In this document: one piece after another, positions 16,344 through 24,358 of the stretch
Layout of the letters: each line of letters starts with the position of its first letter
Numbering within the stretch: the first letter of the stretch is position 1
Assembly (NCBI RefSeq): GCF_013294015.1
Contig: NZ_JABSNO010000010.1
Coordinates: forward strand, 1-64,000
Length of the DNA stretch: 64,000 nucleotides
Direction: 5' to 3'
Origin: Frigoriflavimonas asaccharolytica
Lineage (GTDB): Bacteria > Bacteroidota > Bacteroidia > Flavobacteriales > Weeksellaceae
Program-made: the position numbers and the translations under genes
Notes under the pieces: generated by a model
What the model was told of the DNA's origin: nothing
Databases searched by the model: none
Seen by the model: only the letters and a program-made list of their open reading frames with translations

Positions 16344-18779
16344 ATGAGAAAATTATTACTTTTTTTAGGTTTAATTATATTTAGTTTGAATTTTGCACAA
16401 TCTATTATAGTAGTGAATAACGCAGAAAATGGCAAACCTTTGCCTGGCGTTACAATAAAATGTAAAGAACAAATTTTAGGAAAAACAAATACCAACGGAC
16501 AGTTTGAAACGAAGAGCAAATGCAATAGCTTATCAATCTCTTTAGAAGGCTACTATTCTGAAGTAGTTTTGGTAGAAAAAAATATGCTCGTCAATCTTTC
16601 TAAAAAAGAAGATAAACTACAATCTATAGAAACTGTGATTATAAAAGACGAAAGCGATCCAAAAGCTTTGGCTATTTTAACAAAAGTTCAAGATTTATTC
16701 AAAACAAACTCCCCTAGAAGTTTAGATTCCTACACATTCAAATCCTACGAAAAATTCTCTATGGATATTGATGAAGATAGCATCGCAAACTATGAACAAT
16801 CTTTATATAAAAAAGAACAAAACGACCTAAAAAAGAAGAAAGAATCCACAAAAAAAGTTTCTGATACGGCAACAGATATTGCGGATATCTTCCCAAAAAG
16901 TAAACTTTTTCTTTGGGAGCGTGCACAAGAGTTTCTTTATTCAAAAAAATATGGCGAAAAAATAAATGTATTGGATACGAAAATTTCTGGATTACCAAAA
17001 CCAATCTATGAGTTGCTTGCATTGCAAAATGATAAAAATAAAATGCCAAAGCAAGTGCAATTGGAAAACAGAGATTTATATCGCTATTACCTTACAGATA
17101 GCTTGATGATAGATGGTAGAGAAACTTACAAAATATCTTTCCGAGATGTATTGCAGAAAAATAAATTGAAAAAAAATAAATACAGCGGCTTCATCTATAT
17201 AGATAAAGCAACGTATGGCATCAAACAAATTTCTAACGTAAGAAAAATAGCTTCTGATGGTGCTAGAAATAGCGAATGGCAACTAATAGATGGAAAATGG
17301 TTTTTGGATAATGAAACTGTTCGCGTAAAATTTGGAAGTATAGATTTAAATGCTAGCCAAGAAAAAGATAAAAATCCGAAGGATGAAAAAGAAAAAAAGA
17401 AAAAAAGCGAAGATGAATTTCAACTGTATGGTTTTATAAAATCTAAATATTTTGACATTAAAACGAATGAGGATCAAGATTCTAAAGATTATAAAGGATA
17501 CACCTACTCAGTAAAAAATTCAGATGGATCTTTACTAGAAAAATACAGAACAGAAGAGCTTACAGATAGAGAATCAGATACATATGTGGTGATTGATAGT
17601 CTTGGAGACAAATACAATATGCAAAGTAAAGCCGCAATTTTAAGCGGACTTTTACACGGTAATCTTCGGTACAAGCAATACAATTTTAATCTAGCAAATG
17701 TAATTGGCTACAACCAGTACGAAGGTTTAAGACTTGGCATCAACGTGAAATTGAACGAAGAGTTTAATAAATATATTTCACCAGATGCATATATTGCGTA
17801 TGGTTTCAAAGATGGAGATTTTAAATATGGTCTTGGCGTAGATTTCAAAACAAGCTTAGAGAAATCTTCTTTTTTTCGTGCAGAATATTTTAATGATGTA
17901 AAAACTGCTGGGAGATTTAACGAAACTTTTTGGGATTTCTTTATGGTGCTTTCCAATTCTGGTGTCAATTTAAAAAACGATAGATTCTACAGCTTAAAAG
18001 GAGGTTCTTTTTCTTTCGAAAGAGATTTATCCAACAGTCTTACTGCAAAATTGGGCGCAACTTACCAAGAAGAAGAAGCACTTTTCGCCTATAATTATGC
18101 AAACAGAGGAAATCAATTTGAAAATGTAAACCTAAAATTTTCTTTAAAATACGCACCATTTTCTCGTAATATTATGACGCCAGAAGGAAAATACACAACG
18201 GAGAAAAAATTCCCAGATTTCTATTTAAATGTAGAGCAAGGTTTGGAAAGTTTGGGTGGAGATTACAACTACACGAGAGCAGATATTTTGATGAACCACG
18301 TTTTCAAAACAAAATTTGGTGTAACCAGCAACAGATTGTACGCCGGAAAATTATTTGGAGACGCGCCTATTTGGCAACATTTCACCATGAACGGATTAGC
18401 AGGGAATGGAAAAATAAACGCAAATCTTGCCTCATACATCGGTTTTGCTACCATGAAAGGAGGTCAATATTACAACAGCGAATTTGTTGGTCAGTATTTT
18501 GCGCACCAAATTCCGTGGTTTTTCCGCACCAATGGAAAACGTATTTCTAGTTTTAGCGTTATCCACAGAAGCATTATTGGTAATATGGAAGATATGCAAG
18601 ACCACCAATTTGAATTCAAAAAAATAGATCATCTTTATCAAGAAATTGGTTTAGATTGGGAACATTTCCTTTCTAGCAGGTTCAATTTAGGATTATTCTA
18701 CAGAGTTGGATATTACCAAACACCAAAATTTTCAGATAATATTGGTATCCAATTAAAATTAAAAGTACTAGGTTTCTAG
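16344..18779 (+). CDS. DUF5686 family outer-membrane protein with carboxypeptidase-regulatory-like domain
   Basis: This 811-residue protein has a signal peptide (MRKLLLFLGLIIFSLNFAQ). ATG 16344 is chosen because the -7 box TACATTTG lies at 16300-16307, which excludes the upstream frame extension. Residues about 20-95 are a CarboxypepD_reg-like beta sandwich (NAENGKPLPGVTIKCKEQ). The rest matches DUF5686: a soluble middle region with a Lys-rich stretch at about 355-370, and an alternating-strand C-terminal half ending in an aromatic-terminated strand (GIQLKLKVLGF) as in outer-membrane barrels. The function is unknown; the architecture recalls TonB-dependent-receptor-like surface proteins without a plug. 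Confidence 0.88.
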   Translation: MRKLLLFLGLIIFSLNFAQSIIVVNNAENGKPLPGVTIKCKEQILGKTNTNGQFETKSKCNSLSISLEGYYSEVVLVEKNMLVNLSKKEDKLQSIETVIIKDESDPKALAILTKVQDLFKTNSPRSLDSYTFKSYEKFSMDIDEDSIANYEQSLYKKEQNDLKKKKESTKKVSDTATDIADIFPKSKLFLWERAQEFLYSKKYGEKINVLDTKISGLPKPIYELLALQNDKNKMPKQVQLENRDLYRYYLTDSLMIDGRETYKISFRDVLQKNKLKKNKYSGFIYIDKATYGIKQISNVRKIASDGARNSEWQLIDGKWFLDNETVRVKFGSIDLNASQEKDKNPKDEKEKKKKSEDEFQLYGFIKSKYFDIKTNEDQDSKDYKGYTYSVKNSDGSLLEKYRTEELTDRESDTYVVIDSLGDKYNMQSKAAILSGLLHGNLRYKQYNFNLANVIGYNQYEGLRLGINVKLNEEFNKYISPDAYIAYGFKDGDFKYGLGVDFKTSLEKSSFFRAEYFNDVKTAGRFNETFWDFFMVLSNSGVNLKNDRFYSLKGGSFSFERDLSNSLTAKLGATYQEEEALFAYNYANRGNQFENVNLKFSLKYAPFSRNIMTPEGKYTTEKKFPDFYLNVEQGLESLGGDYNYTRADILMNHVFKTKFGVTSNRLYAGKLFGDAPIWQHFTMNGLAGNGKINANLASYIGFATMKGGQYYNSEFVGQYFAHQIPWFFRTNGKRISSFSVIHRSIIGNMEDMQDHQFEFKKIDHLYQEIGLDWEHFLSSRFNLGLFYRVGYYQTPKFSDNIGIQLKLKVLGF

Positions 18780-18793
18780 CAATTTTATGGCAA

Positions 18794-18841
18794 ATCACAA
18801 TTCTAAAATTTTTTGAAGACAAAAAAAATTAGAATTGTGAT
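18794..18841. repeat. Long perfect inverted repeat
   Basis: ATCACAATTCTAA (18794-18806) and TTAGAATTGTGAT (18829-18841) are a perfect 13-bp inverted pair around a 22-base AT-rich loop. It follows the DUF5686 gene by 14 bp and leads straight into the second hairpin at 18859-18889. No gene lies in 18780-18950. Confidence 0.6.
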
Positions 18842-18858
18842 CGCGCTATCCACTATAT

Positions 18859-18889
18859 CTTTTTCTTGCTCGTACCTCACAAGAAAAAG
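18859..18889. repeat. REP-like intergenic hairpin
   Basis: CTTTTTCTTG (18859-18868) and CAAGAAAAAG (18880-18889) form a perfect 10-bp stem with an 11-base loop, flanked by CGCTATCC on the left and GGATGCCGTTCCTATCGC on the right. Flanks and stem of this general form recur in intergenic regions of Chryseobacterium-like genomes as I recall them; I cannot check copy number here. Confidence 0.55.
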
Positions 18890-18950
18890 GATGCCGTTCC
18901 TATCGCTTTTGCAGACCATCGCAAATTTCAAAATTTATTAATATTAGAAC

Positions 18951-19184
18951 ATGAAAACCATCCAAATAAAAGCCGAACCCTTCTTCGAACTTTTGAAAAT
19001 GAAAGACACATCCATGTGGGAAATTTTCGCCCAAATGATTGGCGAAGAAGAGCAAGAATTAGTTTTTTTTAATGAGAAAGAAGAGATATTGTTCAACTAC
19101 AGACTTCCCACCAATATAGAAAAACTGCAAGATGACCAGAAAATTTTCGCCAAAGAATATGCGGAGAAATTGGAAGCGAACTAA
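18951..19184 (+). CDS. Small conserved-looking acidic protein, unknown function
   Basis: This 77-residue cytoplasmic protein has no signal peptide or membrane segment. It is acidic and ordered-looking, with segments AEPFFELLKMKDTSMWEIF and EEEILFNYRLPTNIEKLQ-type charged helices. ATG 18951 is the first start in frame. An overlapping frame starting at 18866 is rejected because it is rich in Arg and His and crosses the hairpin. I recognise no domain. It is followed by a disrupted gene at 19240. Confidence 0.65.
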   Translation: MKTIQIKAEPFFELLKMKDTSMWEIFAQMIGEEEQELVFFNEKEEILFNYRLPTNIEKLQDDQKIFAKEYAEKLEAN

Positions 19185-19239
19185 AATATTTTATATTTTA
19201 ATTCTCTTTTTATCAATTTCTTGAACAAATCATTTGCCT

Positions 19240-19779
19240 ATGAAATTACCAGAGAAATTTTCATTCATTTCATTTTATAATCAATTTTATATTAGTGACG
19301 GAAATGCTAAATCTGATGCTAATTCTTATAATTTTTCAGAAGATGTAATAAAAAATCGCCTATTTTGTAATCTAGACGAAATGATAATTTTTACTCAAAC
19401 TTATGGAAATGTTTCTGGAAACGTTCAGTTTTATGAAAATGAACCAAAAATTACGAATATTTTAAATTACGATCATATCGTTGAAGGAAATATTAAAATA
19501 AGTTCTGGTCAAATTTAAATTTTATCTTGGCCTAATAATTTAGAAAAAAAATACAAGGTCGAAAATGGAAATTATAGAATTAGAATTTTAGGTTCAAATT
19601 TCGCATCTGTGAAAGAAACTGATTTACAACAAGATACGGATGATGATTTTTATGAAATACAAATTTGGAAAAGTTCAGAACTTGGAGTTAAAGTCATAAA
19701 ACAGTATCCTGTACATTATCAGAATATTCAAAGATTGTTCTTTTCGCATTTTTCACATCATGTACTCTCAAAATTCTAG
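19240..19779 (+). pseudogene. ComJ-like protein gene interrupted by a nonsense codon
   Basis: The frame from ATG 19240 codes for 92 residues (FISFYNQFYISDGNAK near the start, NYDHIVEGNIKISSGQI at the end) and hits TAA at 19516-19518. The same frame then continues with coherent sequence (ILSWPNNLEKKYKVENGNYR, then DDFYEIQIWKSS) down to a stop at 19777-19779, overlapping the convergent folP tail. A single C-to-T change (CAA to TAA) would explain it. Overall pattern and length resemble ComJ-type nuclease inhibitors or immunity proteins, a moderate-confidence family call. It is either a pseudogene, a base-call error or a truncated allele. Confidence 0.65.
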
Positions 19780-20536
19780 CGCCTTTTTCCAATGCTTTTA
19801 GGTGCAACTTGTCTGTCTCCTCTCCTATTTCTAAAGGCGTTTTTCCCAAAGATTTATAAATAAAAGACTTCCGAGAAATACCTACCAAAATGGGAAGTTT
19901 TTCGAAAGCAATATGTTGCAATTCATCTAACATTTGAAATTGTTGATCAATTGTTTTTCCAAATCCAAAACCAGGATCTGCAATGATATCTACTATTCCA
20001 AATTGATTTAATTCTAAAATTTTTGCCGAGAAAAATTTATTTATTTCCAGAATAATGTCATTGTCAATTTGCTTTTCATGCATGATTTCGTAAGCAGAAT
20101 TGGAGTGCATCAAAATATAGGGAAGTCCAGTTTCCGCAACTGTTTTCAGTAAATTTTCATCATATTGTCCCGCAGAAATATCATTTACGATATCAATTCC
20201 TTCATCAAAACCAAATTTTACCACTTCCGAATAGAAAGTATCCAACGAAATAATGCTTTCGGGAAATTCCTTTTTTATTTGTGAAATTATTTTGCCAAAT
20301 CTTACAATTTCTTCTTTTGCAGAAATTTTTTGCGCATTTGGTTTGGTAGATTGTGCGCCAACATCAAGGATATCTGCACCTTCTGCTATCATTTTCTCTA
20401 CTTGAAGAAGCGCATTTTTTTCATTATTGAATTTTCCACCATCTGAAAAAGAATCTGGCGTAACGTTGAGAATTCCCATCACTTTTGGTGTAGAAAGATT
20501 TAATAATTTCCCTCGAATATTGATTGTATTTTGCAT
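19694..20536 (-). CDS. folP: Dihydropteroate synthase
   Basis: This 280-residue enzyme condenses 6-hydroxymethyl-7,8-dihydropterin pyrophosphate with p-aminobenzoate in folate synthesis and is the sulfonamide target. Signatures are MGILNVTPDSFSDGGKF, GADILDVGAQSTKP (TRPG-like loop), SLDTFYSEV, DIVNDISAG, IIADPGFGFGKT and LVGISRKSFI. ATG 20536 is preferred to the upstream TTG because it begins directly before the conserved strand. The GAQSTKP loop differs from the usual GGESTRP, as is common in Bacteroidetes. It is convergent with the pseudogene at 19240. Confidence 0.96.
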   Translation of the reverse strand: MQNTINIRGKLLNLSTPKVMGILNVTPDSFSDGGKFNNEKNALLQVEKMIAEGADILDVGAQSTKPNAQKISAKEEIVRFGKIISQIKKEFPESIISLDTFYSEVVKFGFDEGIDIVNDISAGQYDENLLKTVAETGLPYILMHSNSAYEIMHEKQIDNDIILEINKFFSAKILELNQFGIVDIIADPGFGFGKTIDQQFQMLDELQHIAFEKLPILVGISRKSFIYKSLGKTPLEIGEETDKLHLKALEKGARILRVHDVKNAKRTIFEYSDNVQDTVL

Positions 20537-20667
20537 TTTTTTTATTTCTCGCAAAGTCGCGAAGATTTATACAAAGGAAAAAAGAAATTAATTAAGACGC
20601 AAAGTAAATTGCAACTAGGAAAGTAAAAATTGCAAAAAATTGTATATTTGAAAAGTTAAGATATTTT

Positions 20668-21234
20668 ATGCAAAAAACTTCCCGCCAATTTGACGAAATT
20701 CTAAAGCACTGTCAAGATTTATTCACTAAAAAATTGCAAGATTATGGTCCTGCATTTCGGGTTTTGCGTGCAAGTTCGATTACAGATCAATTGTTTATAA
20801 AAGCAAGCAGAATTCGCACTTTGCAGATGACAGAAGATAAAAAAGTAGATGAAAGCGAAGAAGATGAATTTGTGGCAATTGTTAATTATTCAATTATAGG
20901 ATTGATGCAATTGGAAAAAGGCTTTGCAAATGATGTGAATGAAGATAAACAAGTTATTATTGATTGGTACAAAGAATTTTCTTCCGCAGCAAAAACCTTG
21001 ATGGAAAACAAAAACCATGATTATGGCGAAGCTTGGCGAGATATGAGAATTACATCTATCACAGATTTAATTTATCAAAAAATATTGAGAACCAAGCAGA
21101 TAGAAGATAACGAAGGCAAAACTTTGGTATCCGAAGGAATTTCTGCCAACTATTTTGATATGTTGAATTATGCAGTATTTTGCTTAATAAAGTTTGAGGA
21201 GCAGAGAGAATTAGAAACACAAAAATTGAATTAG
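20668..21234 (+). CDS. DUF1599 protein with two repeated halves
   Basis: This 188-residue cytoplasmic protein is built from two copies of the same unit: residues about 20-75 (LQDYGPAFRVLRASSITDQL then ASRIRTLQ) and about 115-165 (HDYGEAWRDMRITSITDLI then LRTKQIE). Each carries the DYG-x-A and R-x-x-SITD motifs of DUF1599, which comparative-genomics work places among nucleotide-modification-associated domains. The biochemical role in Bacteroidetes is unproven. A TATATTTG -7 box lies at 20643-20650. The next gene starts 2 bp after its stop, so the pair is an operon. Confidence 0.85.
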   Translation: MQKTSRQFDEILKHCQDLFTKKLQDYGPAFRVLRASSITDQLFIKASRIRTLQMTEDKKVDESEEDEFVAIVNYSIIGLMQLEKGFANDVNEDKQVIIDWYKEFSSAAKTLMENKNHDYGEAWRDMRITSITDLIYQKILRTKQIEDNEGKTLVSEGISANYFDMLNYAVFCLIKFEEQRELETQKLN

Positions 21235-21236
21235 AA

Positions 21237-22325
21237 ATGCTGAAAAAAATTTTAAGAATACTTTTAGGCTTCCTATTTATACTCTCTGGTTTTGTGAAAA
21301 CAGTAGATTTAGTAGGATTTTCTTTCAAACTAGAAGAATATTTTGAACCACCAGTTTTCAATATTCCTTTTATGATAGATTTAGCCTTGCCTTTGGCAAT
21401 TTTTGTGGTGGGACTAGAATTGCTTTTAGGACTTATGCTTCTTTTAAAAATTAAATTGAAAAATACAATTTTGGCTTTAATAGCTTTATGTATTTTCTTC
21501 GGATTTCTAACTTTTTATTCAGCTTTTTACAATGTTGTCACCGATTGTGGATGCTTTGGTGATGCAATAAAATTCACACCATGGCAAAGTTTCTGGAAGG
21601 ATATGATTTTGCTTTTCCTTTTAATATTTGTTTATATTTTATACAGTAGAAGTGCAGAAAATTTTAAAAGTGAAAAAAGTTTAATTAAATTATTTTTGGT
21701 TTTCATTTTTGTCACCATTATGACAATAATAAGTTATTACGGAATTTTTCATGAACCTTTGATTGATTTTAGAGATTACAAAATAGGCACAAATCTGAAC
21801 GAAGAAAATAAAAAAATACTTGCAGATCCATCTGAGTACAAAACGTTTTACATGATGACCAACAAAAAAACTAAAGAAGAATTGGTGGTGAATCAAGATG
21901 ATTATGTAAACGATGAAAAGTACTGGAAAGAAGGAAGTGATTGGGAAATAGTAGAAGGGAAAAATGAATCTAAACTTACAAAACAAGGCTATAAATCTGA
22001 AATTGGAAAATTTAGAATAGAAGATGAAAACGGGATGGATGCAACAGAACAAATCTTGAAAGCACCAAAAGCTGTTCTAATTTTTTCTTATAAGCCAGAT
22101 GAAGCAGATGCAGAAATTATAGCAAAAGCAGAGGCGAAAATGAAGGAAAACAAAGGCGCAATTCTCATGGGAATTTCTACAAAACCTAAAACTTTTAAGA
22201 CCATTTCAAATGCAAAAATGGATGGTACAGCCATGAAAACAATTGCACGAAGCAACCCCTTCATTTTAATTTTGAAAAATGGAATTATTGTTCAAAAGTT
22301 GAGTGCAAAAGATTATATTAAATAA
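21237..22325 (+). CDS. DoxX/MauE-like membrane protein (BT_3928 type)
   Basis: This 362-residue protein has an N-terminal four-helix DoxX/MauE-like domain (about residues 5-145), with the conserved loop VVTDCGCFGDAIKFTPWQSF carrying a Cys-x-Cys, and an additional membrane helix at about 155-175. The C-terminal 180 residues are soluble and contain a thioredoxin-like-looking segment, LIFSYKPDEADAEI to FILILKNGIIVQKL, without a CxxC. The family is linked to membrane thiol or quinone redox work, and the exact role is unknown. It begins 2 bp after the DUF1599 gene and is followed 18 bp later by a TerB-like gene. Confidence 0.82.
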   Translation: MLKKILRILLGFLFILSGFVKTVDLVGFSFKLEEYFEPPVFNIPFMIDLALPLAIFVVGLELLLGLMLLLKIKLKNTILALIALCIFFGFLTFYSAFYNVVTDCGCFGDAIKFTPWQSFWKDMILLFLLIFVYILYSRSAENFKSEKSLIKLFLVFIFVTIMTIISYYGIFHEPLIDFRDYKIGTNLNEENKKILADPSEYKTFYMMTNKKTKEELVVNQDDYVNDEKYWKEGSDWEIVEGKNESKLTKQGYKSEIGKFRIEDENGMDATEQILKAPKAVLIFSYKPDEADAEIIAKAEAKMKENKGAILMGISTKPKTFKTISNAKMDGTAMKTIARSNPFILILKNGIIVQKLSAKDYIK

Positions 22326-22343
22326 AAAAGTAAAAATAATATC

Positions 22344-22694
22344 ATGAAAAAATCAAATAAATCAATCGCTGGTTATCATTTATTAATGATTCTATCTGCT
22401 GTAGATGGCGAATTTGCGCCAGAAGAAGGAATGCACATTCAAAAATATCTTACAGATGAATTTCCTTTCAAAATGAATTTGGATGATGAATTGGATACCA
22501 TCGCAACTTTGCATATGGATGAATGGGAAAATCATTTCAATTTTCACGCAGAGTGTTTTTTAGAGGATTCTGAAGAAAAAGAAAGAAAAAGTTTCATCAA
22601 ATTTGCAAAATCCTTAATAAAAGCAGACAACCGAGTAGATGATATGGAGCACAAATATTACAAAAAATTGAAATCTATTTGGGGAATGGATTAA
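22344..22694 (+). CDS. TerB-like small helical protein
   Basis: This 116-residue soluble protein has the TerB-type pattern of a helical bundle with acidic metal-binding-like clusters: MILSAVDGEFAPEEGMHIQK, then LIKADNRVDDMEHKYYKKL. TerB-fold proteins are found in tellurite and phage-stress contexts and as general metal-binding modules, but in this small stand-alone form the role is unknown. It is placed 18 bp after the DoxX-like gene and 34 bp before tpiA, in a likely five-gene run from 20668 to 23487. Confidence 0.72.
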   Translation: MKKSNKSIAGYHLLMILSAVDGEFAPEEGMHIQKYLTDEFPFKMNLDDELDTIATLHMDEWENHFNFHAECFLEDSEEKERKSFIKFAKSLIKADNRVDDMEHKYYKKLKSIWGMD

Positions 22695-22728
22695 TTTTCT
22701 TTTAAAAACATTAATTAAATAAAATAAA

Positions 22729-23487
22729 ATGAGAAAAAATATCGTAGCAGGAAACTGGAAAATGAATCTGGATTTAACAGAAGCGCAACAATTGATGACG
22801 CAACTTCTGTCTTATTCCAATAATAATAAATCTAATTGCGAAATCTATATTGCACCTCCGTCCATCTATACAATGATGGCGAAAGATTTGCTAGATGGTA
22901 GTTCAATTGGCGTTTTCAGCCAAGATGTAAGCGAATTCGAAAGTGGTGCATATACTGGTGAAATTTCTGGAAAAATGCTGCAATCTATTTCTGCAAATGG
23001 CTCTTTAGTTGCACATTCCGAAAGAAGACAATACCACGGAGAAACAGATTCTCACGCAAACAGAAAAGTGAAAATGCTACTGGATTTAGGTTTAACTCCA
23101 ATTTACTGCAACGGAGAAACTTTAGAACAAAGAAAAGCAGGACAGCATTTTGAGGTAGTGAAAAATCAAACTGAAGTTGCACTTTTTACACTCTCTGCCG
23201 AAGAAATAAAAAAAGTAGTAATTGCTTATGAACCAGTTTGGGCAATTGGAACAGGCGAAACTGCATCACCAGAACAAGCACAGGAAATTCATGCACACAT
23301 ACGAAGTTTGATTGCTGCAAAATATGGACAAGATGTTGCAGATGAAATCTCCATTTTATATGGAGGATCCGTGAAACCAGATAATGCAAAAGAAATTTTT
23401 TCTAAACCAGATATTGACGGCGGTTTAATAGGAGGTGCTGCTTTGAAAATAGGCGATTTTTCTAAAATTATAGAAGGCTTTAATTAA
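22729..23487 (+). CDS. tpiA: Triosephosphate isomerase
   Basis: This 252-residue TIM-barrel enzyme interconverts dihydroxyacetone phosphate and glyceraldehyde 3-phosphate. Catalytic parts are present: Asn-x-Lys in AGNWKMN, His in VAHSERR, Glu in IAYEPVWAIGTG, and the phosphate-binding loops ILYGGSVKP and GGLIGGAAL. The canonical IGHSERR reads VAHSERR here, and CVGET reads CNGET, both conservative changes. Last gene of its run, it ends 29 bp before a bidirectional terminator shared with clpP. Confidence 0.97.
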   Translation: MRKNIVAGNWKMNLDLTEAQQLMTQLLSYSNNNKSNCEIYIAPPSIYTMMAKDLLDGSSIGVFSQDVSEFESGAYTGEISGKMLQSISANGSLVAHSERRQYHGETDSHANRKVKMLLDLGLTPIYCNGETLEQRKAGQHFEVVKNQTEVALFTLSAEEIKKVVIAYEPVWAIGTGETASPEQAQEIHAHIRSLIAAKYGQDVADEISILYGGSVKPDNAKEIFSKPDIDGGLIGGAALKIGDFSKIIEGFN

Positions 23488-23516
23488 GATTAAAAAACTT
23501 CCAGAAAATAAAAAAA

Positions 23517-23550
23517 GGTAAATGATCGTTGAACATTTACCTTTTTTTTT
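23517..23550. terminator. Bidirectional terminator between tpiA and clpP
   Basis: GGTAAATG (23517-23524) and CATTTACC (23534-23541) form an 8-bp stem, with an A run before it and nine or more T residues after it. It can end both convergent transcripts. Confidence 0.85.
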
Positions 23551-23568
23551 ATAAAAAATTTTTATATT

Positions 23569-24273
23569 TTATTTTTTTTCTTCTCCTAGTTTCTCTTCTT
23601 TTTTTCTTTCCAAAACTTCATCTACCATTCCGTATTCTTTTGCTTCAGACGAAGTCATCCAATAATCTCTTTCAGAATTTTTTTCTACCCAATCAAATTC
23701 TTGTCCAGAATGTTCGGAAATAATGTCGTACAATTCTTTTTTCAGTTTCAACATTTCTCGCAAATTAATCTCCATATCTGTTGCAACACCTTGAGCTCCA
23801 CCACTTGGTTGGTGTATCATCACACGTGAGTGTTTCAAAGCGGAACGTTTTCCTTTATTACCCGCAACCAAAAGAACCGCACCCATCGATGCTGCCATTC
23901 CTGTACAGATTGTCGCAACATCTGGTTTGATGATTTGCATTGTATCGTAAATTCCCAAACCTGCATAAACGCTTCCACCAGGTGAATTGATGTAGATTTG
24001 AATGTCTTTTGAAGGATCAGAACTTTCTAAAAACAGCAATTGTGCCGTCACGATATTTGCAACCTGATCGTCTATTCCTGTACCCAAAAATATAATTCTA
24101 TCCATCATTAATCGGGAAAAAACATCCATTTGAGCTACGTTCATCCTTCTTTCTTCCATGATGTATGGTGTCAAATTGGTAGGAACGTGCATTCCCATAT
24201 ATTGGTCTGTTACCAAACCATTATTCCCCATATGTTTCGTAGAAAAATCTCTAAATTCTTTTTTAATGTCCAT
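23569..24273 (-). CDS. clpP: ATP-dependent Clp protease proteolytic subunit
   Basis: This 234-residue serine protease subunit forms the tetradecameric chamber used by ClpX or ClpC. Catalytic Ser129 lies in GMAASMGA and His154 in MIHQPSGG; the Asp lies in the segment around SERDYWMTSSEAKEYG. ATG 24273 is chosen over an upstream TTG (24300) because MDIKKEFRDF matches the expected short N-terminus. The C-terminus carries an unusual Lys/Glu tail (LERKKEEKLGEEKK) common in relatives. It lies 85 bp downstream of dnaG on the same strand side but ends at its own terminator. Confidence 0.96.
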   Translation of the reverse strand: MDIKKEFRDFSTKHMGNNGLVTDQYMGMHVPTNLTPYIMEERRMNVAQMDVFSRLMMDRIIFLGTGIDDQVANIVTAQLLFLESSDPSKDIQIYINSPGGSVYAGLGIYDTMQIIKPDVATICTGMAASMGAVLLVAGNKGKRSALKHSRVMIHQPSGGAQGVATDMEINLREMLKLKKELYDIISEHSGQEFDWVEKNSERDYWMTSSEAKEYGMVDEVLERKKEEKLGEEKK

Positions 24274-24358
24274 TTTATTTATTTGTATTAAGGTTTTCAA
24301 AAGCTATTCCTTTTTATAGAAATCGCCAATTTGTCAGTAAATATAATTAAATTTTAAA

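Noticed and set aside
18866..19072. Frame of 68 codons overlapping 18951-19184
   Set aside because: It crosses a hairpin, is Arg/His-rich and has no protein-like pattern; the 77-residue frame from 18951 is better ordered.
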